DNA of 24,435 nucleotides from Gammaproteobacteria bacterium (lineage in GTDB: Bacteria > Pseudomonadota > Gammaproteobacteria > Pseudomonadales > UBA7434). The notes below the pieces were generated by a model. That model was not told the origin of the DNA, searched no databases, and worked only from the letters and a program-made list of their open reading frames with translations. The stretch lies in contig JAJRPK010000426.1 in the NCBI GenBank assembly GCA_024280785.1, positions 1-24,435 of the forward strand. Direction: 5' to 3'. The position numbers were made by a program, and so were the translations under genes. Numbering within the stretch: position 1 is the stretch's first letter; each line of letters opens with the position of its first letter. Positions 1-7,872 of this stretch are shown piece by piece.

Positions 1-85
1 AGGAGGATTGCTGTCTTCGATATCGTCGAAGTTAAACAATTTCTTCTGTTCGCCGAGTTTTTTTGTATTTCTCCGGCAAACCCAT
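1..85 (-). pseudogene. 5' end of an unidentified gene, frameshifted in an A7 run, runs off the window
   Basis: Read leftward, an ATG at 85-83 opens a frame starting MGLPEKYKK. This frame runs into a run of seven A (64-58 on the minus strand) and then meets a stop. Shifting frame at the A7 run gives LGEQKKLFNFDDIEDSNPP, which stays open to position 1. The composition of both parts looks coding and they join naturally if one A is removed. No good ribosome site is spaced to the ATG; an AGGAAA lies about 16 nt upstream. Function unknown, because only about 28 residues are visible. It may be a broken gene, a sequencing error in a homopolymer, or true slippage. Confidence 0.4.
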
Positions 86-236
86 TTAATGTGAATTAAA
101 TTTCCTGTCGTCTAACTATTTTTATTAGCTCTGATAAAGTCGGCGAGTGTCCCGATGCATTTATATGCCTTACCAATCCCTCATAAAGGTTTGGCTAGCT
201 AAAGAAATTCAGCAAACTCGCCAACTTTAGCGAGCA

Positions 237-505
237 CTAACGCCCAGCTGAATGGATAATTCTTTGTTCTTGCACTTCTTCGTAATAATACTCTTCTTTT
301 GGGGTAAAAAGCTTCTTCGATAGCCTTTTACCTGAGCGGGCATATATAGATAACAAGCTACCATTTTCTATTTGATACAGGCCTTCATCGACAATAATCA
401 TATGCGATAGATTATATAGTGGCGACCTTCACGATAATATTCGAGGTCATTGACTTCGCCAGAGCCTTTATAGTTTGATTTACGCGTTTGCACAAGCTGT
501 GAAAC
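237..505 (-). pseudogene. degraded or two-part small hypothetical gene (ATGA overlap)
   Basis: Two open stretches in different frames read leftward. The first (about 505 to 398) contains NYKGSGEVNDLEYYREGRHY and ends with TGA at 400-398. The second starts with the ATG at 401-399, so the two overlap as ATGA. It encodes 54 residues, including GLYQIENGSLLSIYARSGKR, and stops at 237. Both are polar and tyrosine-rich and look like coding sequence. Together they most resemble one protein of about 90 residues broken by a frameshift, although ATGA overlap also occurs in coupled genes. There is no ribosome site before the ATG and no recognised domain. The upstream end overlaps the start of the rightward gene at 475, so one of the two must be 5'-truncated. 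Confidence 0.35.
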
Positions 506-975
506 TCGCGCCAAATTCCGATATTAGTCACAACAGTACGGTTCTAAAACTTTATCGCATTCAAAGTGCATACGCAGAAGACTGTATAGATCTTGGCGGC
601 GTCGCCATACCTAATTTCTACGCTGAGGGAGAAGGAAAACCAATAATTATTTCAGCAACCCTAATTGGTAGCGTCCAAAATGCTGCAGGGAAAATTACGG
701 CACAACGTACAACGAAAACAGGAATGGAAATGGAACACTACTTTGGTCGTGCAGACGGTGGCTCGGTAACGACAAAAGACTTGGGGATTCTCACAGCAGT
801 TCCAGGCAAACCTGGTCGTTTTATGATAGAAATCACTTATGACATTCAAGAAGGACAATCCAGAGGTACCCTCAAAGGCTACGGTGGGCAATTTAATAGT
901 TATGGACTTGTTGACTTACGAAGCGCGGACGATATGAAAGGGCTTATTCGTTACGAAGGAAAAATTTGTAAATAA
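475..975 (+). CDS. hypothetical protein, possibly exported and 5'-truncated
   Basis: The 166-residue frame opens at a TTG codon (475); the first internal Met comes only about 85 residues in. No clear ribosome site precedes the TTG. Residues 32-36 read SAYAEDC, which looks like a signal-peptidase site (AYA before ED), but the residues before it do not form a normal signal peptide. The original 5' end may have been replaced. The rest (GGVAIPNF, EGEGKPIIISATLIG, GRFMIEITYDIQEGQSRGTL, GLVRYEGKIC-like end) is beta-rich with a Cys near each end, typical of a small periplasmic or extracellular domain. I do not recognise the family. A weak hairpin plus T-run follows at 1084-1121. Confidence 0.5.
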   Translation: MIYAFAQAVKLAPNSDISHNSTVLKLYRIQSAYAEDCIDLGGVAIPNFYAEGEGKPIIISATLIGSVQNAAGKITAQRTTKTGMEMEHYFGRADGGSVTTKDLGILTAVPGKPGRFMIEITYDIQEGQSRGTLKGYGGQFNSYGLVDLRSADDMKGLIRYEGKICK

Positions 976-1083
976 ACATCGATCAACAACAAAACTGACG
1001 GAGTATCAAACGAGATGCCCCGTCAATAACTTTGAGCAATAAACTGGAAACACAATTCTCGTATGCATAACACCTTTGTTAAG

Positions 1084-1121
1084 CCACGCGCGTTAGTGCG
1101 TCCCGTGGAGGCCGTTTTTTT
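1084..1121 (+). terminator. possible terminator hairpin with T7 run
   Basis: CCACG (1084-1088) pairs with CGTGG (1104-1108), and seven T follow at 1115-1121. The six-base gap between stem and T-run makes it weak. It lies about 110 nt after the rightward gene ending at 975. Confidence 0.3.
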
Positions 1122-1159
1122 GACGGAACGAAGCCTGAGCACTTGTTTGGGGCTTAGGT

Positions 1160-1555
1160 CTATTTCTTTGAACGAGATTCAAGTATCGCGGCCCCAATAG
1201 CCATGACAACAGCGACACTTGCTGTAAATGCAGACAGTTCCATGCCTAATATTGTTTTGCTCATATTACCCGACAATATTGAACCACTATAAAAACCTTG
1301 AATTGCATGAGCAACTAAAATACCGCCCATGACCAAGATAACTAAAACACTTGCCACTTGAACCTTGTTTTTTAGCCAAACTAACCAGAGGCATAGTAAG
1401 CCAATTCCGCAATTAGTTATTAACTGCCAAACTTCATGAAATCTAGCATGTGCAGGCCAGTCAGGGTTAAATACATGAGAAGCATTAACTTCTAGAACTG
1501 GAATAACTACTACAAAAACCAATACGCTAATGGTGATGAGTATTCTAGATATCAT
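1160..1555 (-). CDS. small four-helix membrane protein (DUF6640-like)
   Basis: 131 residues from the ATG at 1555, chosen because TTAGGAG lies five bases upstream and the frame upstream of it lacks membrane character. Four hydrophobic segments are visible, at about residues 2-21, 43-62, 67-91 and 100-121. After the first comes NASHVFNPDWPAHARFHEVW, a His- and Trp-rich loop that recalls the DUF6640 family; this assignment is from memory and tentative. The gene follows the MAPEG gene by 35 nt in the same direction and is probably cotranscribed from the TetR-controlled promoter. Its function is unknown; the context suggests a membrane role in stress or detoxification. Confidence 0.75.
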   Translation of the reverse strand: MISRILITISVLVFVVVIPVLEVNASHVFNPDWPAHARFHEVWQLITNCGIGLLCLWLVWLKNKVQVASVLVILVMGGILVAHAIQGFYSGSILSGNMSKTILGMELSAFTASVAVVMAIGAAILESRSKK

Positions 1556-1590
1556 TTTAACTCCTAACGCCGTAACCACGGCTTGCCTGA

Positions 1591-2022
1591 TTATACAGCT
1601 ACGGCACCTGTAGCCAGTTTCCAAGCGGCTAGTATGAGCATCACAATCAATACCAAGCATCCAATCATGAACAGCCGAAATCTCATTGGCACATAATTGG
1701 AACCAATATGCACGTAGGCATGAGCGTACCTACTCAGCGCGAACAGCCACGCCAGAGCTATAGCACCAGTGCCTACAGCATTAATACTGTAGAGCACTAA
1801 GCAGAGTACGTAGAACAACACGGGGGCTTCAAATTGGTTGGCAACGTTGTTGGAGACCTTGACCACCTCATCCGGCCATTCCCGATTGTTTAATGCCGCT
1901 TGCTGGCGATTCACTTCACCGGCTTTGACTGCCTTGACCTTCCTCACCCCAAGCACAATGAACATTGTTAGCGTCAGAAAAATTTGCGCCAGGACAGGCC
2001 AAAAAATGTAGTTTGAGTTCAT
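1591..2022 (-). CDS. MAPEG family membrane protein
   Basis: 143 residues. Family marks are a membrane segment at about 5-25, the polar stretch EWPDEVVKVSNNVANQFEAP (49-67) and the SRYAHAYVHIGSNYVPMRFR motif (97-116), followed by a last helix. MAPEG proteins are small four-helix trimers in the inner membrane that often bind glutathione; bacterial members of this subgroup are mostly uncharacterised. The start at 2022 is picked because MNSNYIFWPVLAQ matches the usual N-terminus. The frame continues upstream to 2166, but that part overlaps the promoter and operators. The ribosome site is weak. The gene is divergent from the TetR regulator and first in a pair with the small membrane protein at 1160. 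Confidence 0.85.
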   Translation of the reverse strand: MNSNYIFWPVLAQIFLTLTMFIVLGVRKVKAVKAGEVNRQQAALNNREWPDEVVKVSNNVANQFEAPVLFYVLCLVLYSINAVGTGAIALAWLFALSRYAHAYVHIGSNYVPMRFRLFMIGCLVLIVMLILAAWKLATGAVAV

Positions 2023-2098
2023 GGGATTCGTCGTTATTGTTAACAAGTTAATTGAGCGTCTAGCTCTAAGCTTTGGTCTCTTAAGGCGATTATTCAGC

Positions 2099-2127
2099 TT
2101 GGCTAAAATATAGGCCAATGTTAAAAT
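2099..2127 (+). promoter_or_regulatory. predicted sigma70 promoter of the TetR gene
   Basis: TTGGCT at 2099-2104, a 17-base spacer, then TAAAAT at 2122-2127. Transcription would start near 2134, inside the first GACAGTGTC copy. That argues against translation starting at the ATG at 2126. Confidence 0.45.
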
Positions 2128-2128
2128 G

Positions 2129-2164
2129 GACAGTGTCAGTATGACGAACAATATAGACAGTGTC
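2129..2164. promoter_or_regulatory. paired TetR-type operators
   Basis: GACAGTGTC, a near-palindrome of GACA and TGTC around one base, occurs at 2129-2137 and again at 2156-2164, 27 bp apart. The flanks are also alike (AT-A/G before, A-G/A-TATGA after). The copies overlap both divergent promoters. This is the usual layout for an autoregulated TetR repressor that also controls the divergent MAPEG pair. Confidence 0.6.
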
Positions 2165-2166
2165 AA
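2138..2166 (-). promoter_or_regulatory. predicted sigma70 promoter of the MAPEG pair
   Basis: On the minus strand, a consensus TTGACA (2166-2161) is followed after 17 bases by CATACT (2143-2138). The second operator copy covers the -35 box and the first lies just downstream of the -10 box, so a bound repressor would block it. The mRNA leader to the MAPEG ATG would be about 110 nt. Confidence 0.5.
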
Positions 2167-2179
2167 TATGAAGGCAGAT

Positions 2180-2797
2180 ATGAAGCTAAAACAAAAACGT
2201 ACCGCTGGGCAAAAGCACGGGGATCTAAGGATGGAGCTAATTCGAGAGGGGTTAATACTGCTCGATATTCAAGGAATTGAGGGCGTCACTATTCGCGCTG
2301 TAGCACGCAACGCAGGCGTGGCTCATTCAGCGCCCGCCAATCATTTCCCGTCTAGGCGAGCAATGCTGACTGCCATCGCTGCAATAGTTTTTGCCGATCT
2401 GGCCGATCTAACCATAGAAGCAATAACTGATTTAGCGGATAAACCAGAGCAGGCCATTCAGGCCTTCGCTGAAACTTGTTTTCAGTTTGCTTTCGACACC
2501 CCCAATCGCTATCAACTGCTCTGGCAACGCCAGCTGATCGATCAAGACGATCCAGCTCTAGCTAAGGAAATGGAGCGCGTCTATTCAGCTCTGCTTTCAG
2601 TGCTGCGACACGCCCAAGTAAACCACCGAGTGGACATAGAGACAGACGCAATTGCAATATGGTCAATGGTTCATGGCTACATAAGCATGAGACTGGATGG
2701 AAATTTTGTGGCTGCTGAAGATACGGTAACGAATCTTCCACGACATAAAGCAATTATGCTGTCGCTCATTGATGGTATTTATTACCGTAAGAGTTGA
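2180..2797 (+). CDS. TetR/AcrR family transcriptional regulator
   Basis: 205 residues from ATG 2180, 223 if the first in-frame ATG (2126) is used. I prefer 2180: GAAGG lies five bases before it, and the earlier ATGs at 2126, 2141 and 2168 sit in or against the promoter and operators. The N-terminal helix-turn-helix is seen at about 36-57 (GVTIRAVARNAGVAHSAPAN followed by HFPSR), which is typical of TetR proteins. The C-terminal half is helical and includes FAFDTPNRYQLLWQ and IWSMVHGYISMRLDG, like the WHG-type ligand domains. It probably represses itself and the divergent MAPEG pair through the two GACAGTGTC sites. The inducer is unknown. Confidence 0.88.
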   Translation: MKLKQKRTAGQKHGDLRMELIREGLILLDIQGIEGVTIRAVARNAGVAHSAPANHFPSRRAMLTAIAAIVFADLADLTIEAITDLADKPEQAIQAFAETCFQFAFDTPNRYQLLWQRQLIDQDDPALAKEMERVYSALLSVLRHAQVNHRVDIETDAIAIWSMVHGYISMRLDGNFVAAEDTVTNLPRHKAIMLSLIDGIYYRKS

Positions 2798-3041
2798 ACC
2801 GCATGAGATGCGAAATTTCTTCGTGCCTATTGACAGAGGGAATCATACTAATCGGGATAGGGGGACACCTCACGATGCCTCTCCTCCCACACCACTGGGT
2901 ATACAGATCACGTACCACGGCGGCTCAAATCGCTTGTTGTTCATCTTGCTGCCAACGCTGACAGCCCCAAGTTCTTAAAGTACTTGTTTGGCATCGCTGT
3001 GTAAAGCGCAGGACTCGCACTTAAGCGACAAGGATGACGCA

Positions 3042-3629
3042 ATGGCTCGATTACCTCGACTATGTCCTGCAGGGGTACCTCAACACATTATTCAGCGAGG
3101 TAACAACCGGCAAGCCTGCGTTGGTAGCACTAACGACTATGCAATGTATGCGCGTTGGTTAAAGATCTACTCGAAGGAATTTAATGTAGGCATTCACGCA
3201 TGGGTATTCATGACGAACCATGTCCATCTTCTTGCAACTCCCAATAGTGATGATGGTGTTTCATTGATGATGCAATCGCTCGGTAGGCGGTACGTTCGAT
3301 ACTTTAATCGTAGTTACCGGCGCAACGGCACCCTTTGGGAGGGGCGGTTTAAATCCTGCGTTGTGGAGCAAGAAGAGTATTTACTCTCGGTGTATCGCTA
3401 CATCGATCTTAATCCAGTTAGAGCGAAAATGGTGGATGATCCATCCAGCTATATTTGGTCGAGTTATCGATGCAATACATTAGAAAGTGAATCGAGAAAG
3501 GCATCGTATCGGTCATTATTTAATGATGTGCTCGATAGTGACGTGATTCGATCAATCCGTGATTCCGTACAGAAGGAGTTGGCACTGGGCAGCAATGTGT
3601 TATGGCGGCAGCCTGCTAGAACTGATTGA
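3042..3629 (+). pseudogene. REP-associated tyrosine transposase (RAYT, IS200/IS605-like), C-terminus replaced
   Basis: 195 residues from ATG 3042 (AAGGA seven bases upstream). It is a HUH-type single-strand transposase: ARLPRLCPAGVPQHIIQRGN N-terminus, metal-binding HUH motif NHVHLL at 59-64, and a catalytic-tyrosine helix around YVRYFNRSYRRNGTLWEGRF (84-103). The later YIDLNPVRAKMV and WSSYRCN motifs are intact. After ELALGSN (about 185) the protein turns into NVLWRQPARTD and stops, short of the usual C-terminus. At this point the next frame becomes a BKACE C-terminus, so a deletion joined the two genes. RAYTs mobilise or maintain REP sequences; this one may be impaired. No REP array was recognised beside it. 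Confidence 0.75.
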
Positions 3630-3804
3630 TCCAATAATCGAACGCGGCGGGCATTTGGCTATAGGTATTGGCGATTACTCTTACCCGGAACTGGATTACC
3701 CCGGCAATGCGAAGCTTGTCGATCACATAGTAGAGCGAGCCCGAGCATTGGGCAGAGAGGTAGCCTCGCCGCAAAAAACCAGAGAATTTTTGTTACAAAA
3801 GTAA
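3604..3804 (+). pseudogene. 3' fragment of a BKACE (beta-keto acid cleavage enzyme, DUF849) gene
   Basis: Downstream of the RAYT, in another frame, the DNA reads GGSLLELIDPIIERGGHLAI, then GIGDYSYPELDYPGNAKLVD, then ARALGREVASPQKTREFLLQ and a stop. This matches the end of the 3-keto-5-aminohexanoate cleavage family: the GGH-(V/L)-x-(V/I)-G segment that completes the TIM barrel, the NAxLV helix, and the GRxVA(T/S)P ending. BKACE enzymes use acetyl-CoA to split beta-keto acids in several catabolic routes. About three quarters of the gene, including the zinc site, is missing. No start codon with a ribosome site belongs to this frame, so it is a dead remnant convergent with the amidohydrolase at 3832. 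Confidence 0.7.
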
Positions 3805-3831
3805 TCCAAATCTCTCGCCCTCTCACAAGAT

Positions 3832-5517
3832 TTAGCTGCCTCCAAGTACCACACCAGGCAAAGCTCCAGTCGGTTGATTATCTTCCAACACAACTTTTCC
3901 ATTGACAATAACTGCCCGATAACCTTCTGCCTCAACAATATAACGCGAAGTATTAGCCGGAAAATCGTGGACAAGTTTGGCATGCCCTGCCTTAAGCTTG
4001 GCTCTATCAATCAGCAGAATATCTGCCGCAGCACCTTCTCGCAAAACACCGCGATCAGTAATACCGTGCACGGTGGCAGGCATTAATGTATTTCGCCAAA
4101 TTGCCTGCTCGATAGTCATCGTTTCCGGCACCCAATCAGTCAACATACGGGTGGTGTAATCAGCCCCAACAAACGAGGCTAAATGCGCACCGCCATCGCT
4201 AGAGCCCGGCATAACAGCAGGGTTTTCAATAGCCGTTTTAACGACGTGATTAATAAACTCTTTACCAAGGTCATCAATGACGGTGGTGAACTCTGTATTT
4301 AGATCATCTGCCAAAGAAATGTCCAGGAATGTATCTAACATATCGGCACTGCGCTCTTCGGCAATCTCAGCAACGGAACGACCCACTAGCTGTTGTTGTG
4401 AGTTTGAGTCTTTAACAACCAAACCCTTCCACTCAAATTGCACCCCGCGCTCTATTGGACTATCAAATTCTTCGCGCATTACTTGACGCAATTTTGGGTC
4501 AGATAAATCTTTTGATCGCTGAGGTTCAGCACTCGTCAATATTTTACGCCACGTAGGTAATTCATCAAATACAAAGGTATCACTCAGCTTTAAAAATAAA
4601 CCCATTTCATTCGTGGTAAATTGTGGATGCAAACGAATACCCTCAGCAGAAGCTTCGCTGACAAACTCTAACGTTTTCTCCCAGGCCATAGGATTTTGCG
4701 GCGTCGGCAATAGAATATTAAGCTCAATGGGGCGACCTGAGACACGGTATATATCTTTAAGTAACTGACGATCAACGTCATTGTAACCTTCGGCAAAACT
4801 CCGCGGAATAATTTCAACCACCCCGCGATCAAATTCTGCAAGCACAGAACACAGCGCTATGATTTCATCGGCCGATGCATGGTTAGAAGGCACGCCACGA
4901 CCATCTTCTCCAACATGTAAATCTAGTTGCGAGGTTGAAAAACCCATTGCTCCTTGCTTCATTGCTTCGCGCACCAACTCTTGCATAGCAGCTATTTCTT
5001 CTGCCGTCGCCTCGCGCTCCGAAGCATCATCATTCATTACGTACCGTCTTATGGCGCAATGACCCACATAGCTACCAATATTGATGCCAAGCTTGCCGTC
5101 AAAGCGCGACCAATAATCGCCAAAGCTGCCACCATTGAACTTCAAACCTTCTGCTAACGCCGCTTTTGACATGCCTTCTACGCGACTAAGCATGCCTGCT
5201 AGCCAAGTGACATCTTCCTCAGATTTCGCAGGAGCCAAAGTAAAGCCACAGTTACCGACCAATGCAGTGGTGACGCCATGCCAGATTGAAGGCGTTGCTA
5301 GTGGATCCCAATCTAACTGGACATCATAGTGTGTATGCACATCTATAAAACCAGGGGTTACTGTCAAACCCGTCGCATCAATCGTCTGTGTAGCGGGCTC
5401 ATTAACCAAGCCGATTTTAACGATTTTTCCATCCTTTACTGCAATATCAGCTTTAAAAGATGGCATTCCGGTACCATCGACGATAGTTCCTGCTTTTAGC
5501 ACTAAATCCCAAGTCAT
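3832..5517 (-). CDS. N-acyl-D-amino-acid deacylase-like amidohydrolase
   Basis: 561 residues, full length for the D-aminoacylase group (COG3653) of metal-dependent hydrolases. Seen: the N-terminal beta-sandwich start MTWDLVLKAGTIVDGTG, the metal motif PGFIDVHTHYD (55-65, H61 and H63), GNCGFTLAP (88-96, whose Cys is a metal ligand in D-aminoacylases), GAMGFSTSQ (189-197), and PGSSDGGAHLASF (437-449) with the catalytic Asp at 441. The closing segment GALPGVVLGGS is typical. It should hydrolyse an N-acyl amide or a related cyclic amide in the cytoplasm; no signal peptide is present. The substrate cannot be read from the sequence. The ATG at 5517 has only a weak ribosome site. It is transcribed alone. 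Confidence 0.88.
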   Translation of the reverse strand: MTWDLVLKAGTIVDGTGMPSFKADIAVKDGKIVKIGLVNEPATQTIDATGLTVTPGFIDVHTHYDVQLDWDPLATPSIWHGVTTALVGNCGFTLAPAKSEEDVTWLAGMLSRVEGMSKAALAEGLKFNGGSFGDYWSRFDGKLGINIGSYVGHCAIRRYVMNDDASEREATAEEIAAMQELVREAMKQGAMGFSTSQLDLHVGEDGRGVPSNHASADEIIALCSVLAEFDRGVVEIIPRSFAEGYNDVDRQLLKDIYRVSGRPIELNILLPTPQNPMAWEKTLEFVSEASAEGIRLHPQFTTNEMGLFLKLSDTFVFDELPTWRKILTSAEPQRSKDLSDPKLRQVMREEFDSPIERGVQFEWKGLVVKDSNSQQQLVGRSVAEIAEERSADMLDTFLDISLADDLNTEFTTVIDDLGKEFINHVVKTAIENPAVMPGSSDGGAHLASFVGADYTTRMLTDWVPETMTIEQAIWRNTLMPATVHGITDRGVLREGAAADILLIDRAKLKAGHAKLVHDFPANTSRYIVEAEGYRAVIVNGKVVLEDNQPTGALPGVVLGGS

Positions 5518-5775
5518 AATAAAGTTGCCTTGTGTATCAATTCAAAATTTATAGGTACGCCTGCTTTGAGCGCGTATACGAGAGGCGTGAGAGCCGGTGT
5601 CGTATGGAATATTTATTGGTCAACTATTTCTTTGGCCGCCCAACCAAGCCATTGCCCGTTGGCAAGCCCCTTTTGCATCCTCATTTTTATCCGTCACCGC
5701 CAATGGCTCATTAAGCAATTCGCGGCTTTCAAAGATAATTGCATAGATGCTGGTTCCTTGAGATATAACCAATAC

Positions 5776-6144
5776 TCAACCCGTGAAGAAAGCATTGAGC
5801 TTGTTGCCATCGAGGTCCCGGAAGTAACCTGCATAGAAACCGTCTCCGCGCTGACCCGGTGCTCCTTCGTCCGTGCCTCCAAGCCTAAGTGCTTCGTTGT
5901 AAATAGCACCTACAGATTCTTTGGAATCCGCTCGAATTGCAGCCATAACTCCGTTGCCAATGGTTGCAGAGTTGCCATCGTATGGTTTTGCCAAGGCGAT
6001 AGCGGCAGCCTCAGTAGAGGTGCCCCAAAGAATGAATCCTTCAAGCTCCATTAATCGATTGGCTCCACATAGTTTAAAGAGGCTATCGTAGAATTCGGCG
6101 GCTCGCTCAAAATTATTTGTTCCTAAAGTAACGTATCCAAGCAT
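5776..6144 (-). CDS. VOC (vicinal oxygen chelate) family protein, glyoxalase-like
   Basis: 122 residues, the normal length for a single-domain VOC protein. It starts MLGYVTLGTNNFERAAEFYD, the first beta-alpha module, and ends GYFRDLDGNKLNAFFTG, the classic D-P/L-DGN-x-(L/I) ending. GAGG lies about nine bases before the ATG. VOC proteins include glyoxalases, extradiol dioxygenases and resistance proteins. The metal ligands are not obvious here, since His is absent from the first strand, so its chemistry is open. It stands between the amidohydrolase and the DUF1214-like gene, all leftward but with long gaps, so it probably has its own promoter. Confidence 0.85.
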   Translation of the reverse strand: MLGYVTLGTNNFERAAEFYDSLFKLCGANRLMELEGFILWGTSTEAAAIALAKPYDGNSATIGNGVMAAIRADSKESVGAIYNEALRLGGTDEGAPGQRGDGFYAGYFRDLDGNKLNAFFTG

Positions 6145-6380
6145 TTCTAGTTCCTCTGGTTGAATTTAAATGTATAACCGTATTTTTAACGGCCCCAGTG
6201 GCCCGCTAAGCACTTTTAACTTGAACAATAACAGTCGCGAGAATTAAATGCGAGCGTCTCATTATTATTGACAAGAGGACAGCATAAAAACACTCATCCT
6301 TAGCTTTATATTGAAGCCGTACAATTTATAGGTACAACTCAACGTATAGTAGAAGAAGAAAAGTCATATTTATACGTACG

Positions 6381-6410
6381 GATGAATTTCACTAACGCCG
6401 AGCATTCATC
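6381..6410 (-). terminator. hairpin after the DUF1214-like gene
   Basis: GATGAAT (6381-6387) and ATTCATC (6404-6410) form a perfect 7-bp stem with a 16-base loop, starting right after the stop of the leftward gene. There is no T-run, so it may only stabilise the 3' end. Confidence 0.3.
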
Positions 6411-6412
6411 TG

Positions 6413-7810
6413 TTAAAACACTCTAAACCTTCGCTGTACATGCGTTTGTCTAATCGCAATGACCTCCTTACGTTGCTCTGGTGTAACGCGCGGCATATCG
6501 TCAGGCATATGAGCGTCGATTTCACTGAAAGGAATTTTTTTTGCGAAGATCTTCGGCCAGTCTGCTTGTTCGGGAAACTCTGAGTATACCCATCGGTTTG
6601 CAATAAAGCCTTTTTCCAGCCCCGTTGTATCTAACCAATTCATAATGCCAGGATCGCTATGTGCAATAACCCAACGTTGCACGTTGTCCGGCCCCATATA
6701 CATCTGAACTAAATTTAAACTACTCTGGTGGTTGCTGTAGTCAGCAGATTCCCCCCAAAGATTATTAAGATAACAATTCGAAAACAACGGTTCCTTTGAA
6801 AACTGCGCCTCGATATATAAGGCCTCATCAGGGCCGAGGTCAAACATCCCGCCGGCACTAATATTTGTGCTCATACCCCCACCCGTTGCGTTAGAGGGAG
6901 CGTTGGGCTTGTTATACGCATTCACCGGAAAGAAATAAGGCCCGCCGTCCGCCGGATAACTTTCATGGCTGTTTAAAATCTTGTCATAAAACTCCATCCA
7001 AAATCGCATTTGCCCTTCAATGATGCCACCCATACGCTGCAGTTGTCCTGCACTAGCCGATGGAGACAAGGGAGCTGGGTGATCGCCTTCATAATCTAAT
7101 GCGGTAATTTTGAGCTCTATCGGTATCTCGCGCTCCCAGTCATGAAATATCTGTCGACCACTAAGATAAGTTGCATAGCGGTCTCCCGCCTCGGGATTGC
7201 TCTTGCTGGGAGGTTTGCGCGTGCAAATAAAATCACCGGTATAGCCCACAGGTTTTTCTGGCCCCAGCATTAATTCGATTTCACCTTGAGCCGATATGCT
7301 AATTTCCGATGAATCCAATGTGCCAAAGCCAGTGCGATAACCTCTGGCGAGTTCGGCGAGACTTCCCGTATCTCCTGACATGGGCCCGCTAGAGGTTTCA
7401 AACAGTAAATACGTGGGCGCGATTAAACCGGATGGCGCAGAAGGCTCACCGCGCCAGTGCCTATAATCAGGAAGTTTTGCGGTGACACGATAGCTTTTAC
7501 TGCCGTCAATGGGAGCATAGAAATAAATGGCATCGGGGTTTTCTATCGTCGACTTATTATAAATTGAAAGTGCATTGCGAAATACGGGAAAGTTTGGGTC
7601 TTCATGAAAAGACCTTTCAATACCATGATGTATAAACCCTGCCAAGTAACGGTAACCTTCGGCTAACACACGCGGTGTGGCTTCAGGCGCAAATAAGTCG
7701 GGGCTGTCTATGACCTCACGGGCACTTTCTAAACTTTCGATCAGCGTGTCCCACGCCTGGCGCAGCTCGACGGCAGCGACATTCGTTGCATTTTTATTTT
7801 GGTCTGCCAT
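6413..7810 (-). CDS. DUF1214-family-like protein of unknown function
   Basis: 465 residues, soluble, with no signal peptide or membrane segment. The N-terminal part is helical (WDTLIESLESAREVIDSP, then RVLAEGYRYLAGFIHHGIER). The C-terminal part carries the features I associate with DUF1214/DUF1254-related proteins of actinobacteria and proteobacteria: FSNCYLNNLWGESADYSNHQ, a SLNLVQMYMGPD strand and AHSDPGIMNWLDTTGLEKGF. No catalytic motif is known to me; such genes occur next to steroid and aromatic degradation genes. AAGG lies nine bases before the ATG. Upstream are a dead amidohydrolase stump and then the dyad region at 8155, which could supply its promoter. Confidence 0.75.
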   Translation of the reverse strand: MADQNKNATNVAAVELRQAWDTLIESLESAREVIDSPDLFAPEATPRVLAEGYRYLAGFIHHGIERSFHEDPNFPVFRNALSIYNKSTIENPDAIYFYAPIDGSKSYRVTAKLPDYRHWRGEPSAPSGLIAPTYLLFETSSGPMSGDTGSLAELARGYRTGFGTLDSSEISISAQGEIELMLGPEKPVGYTGDFICTRKPPSKSNPEAGDRYATYLSGRQIFHDWEREIPIELKITALDYEGDHPAPLSPSASAGQLQRMGGIIEGQMRFWMEFYDKILNSHESYPADGGPYFFPVNAYNKPNAPSNATGGGMSTNISAGGMFDLGPDEALYIEAQFSKEPLFSNCYLNNLWGESADYSNHQSSLNLVQMYMGPDNVQRWVIAHSDPGIMNWLDTTGLEKGFIANRWVYSEFPEQADWPKIFAKKIPFSEIDAHMPDDMPRVTPEQRKEVIAIRQTHVQRRFRVF

Positions 7811-7872
7811 AGCAATTAACCTTTATGGATCGAAGAAGTAATATCTTGGGTAAACAGTACCTGGGACATATA

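Noticed and set aside
16..32. CTTCGA/TCGAAG inverted repeat at the left edge as an operator.
   Set aside because: It lies within the coding-like frame of the leftward gene and is short enough to be chance.
2798..3041. Search for REP/REPIN units associated with the RAYT.
   Set aside because: The stretch holds no clear imperfect palindrome with a GTAG-like head, only short GC-rich runs; nothing could be supported.
5530..6054. A 174-codon rightward open frame.
   Set aside because: Mostly antisense to the VOC gene, with no ribosome site or recognisable domain.
235..6403. CACTAACGCC or similar TAACGCC motifs near 235, 1090 (reversed), 1562 and 6391, with small genes between, suggestive of integron attC sites.
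   Set aside because: The core sites do not fit RYYYAAC/GTTRRRY, paired R' sites at attC spacing were not found, and the genes have their own promoters and alternate strands.
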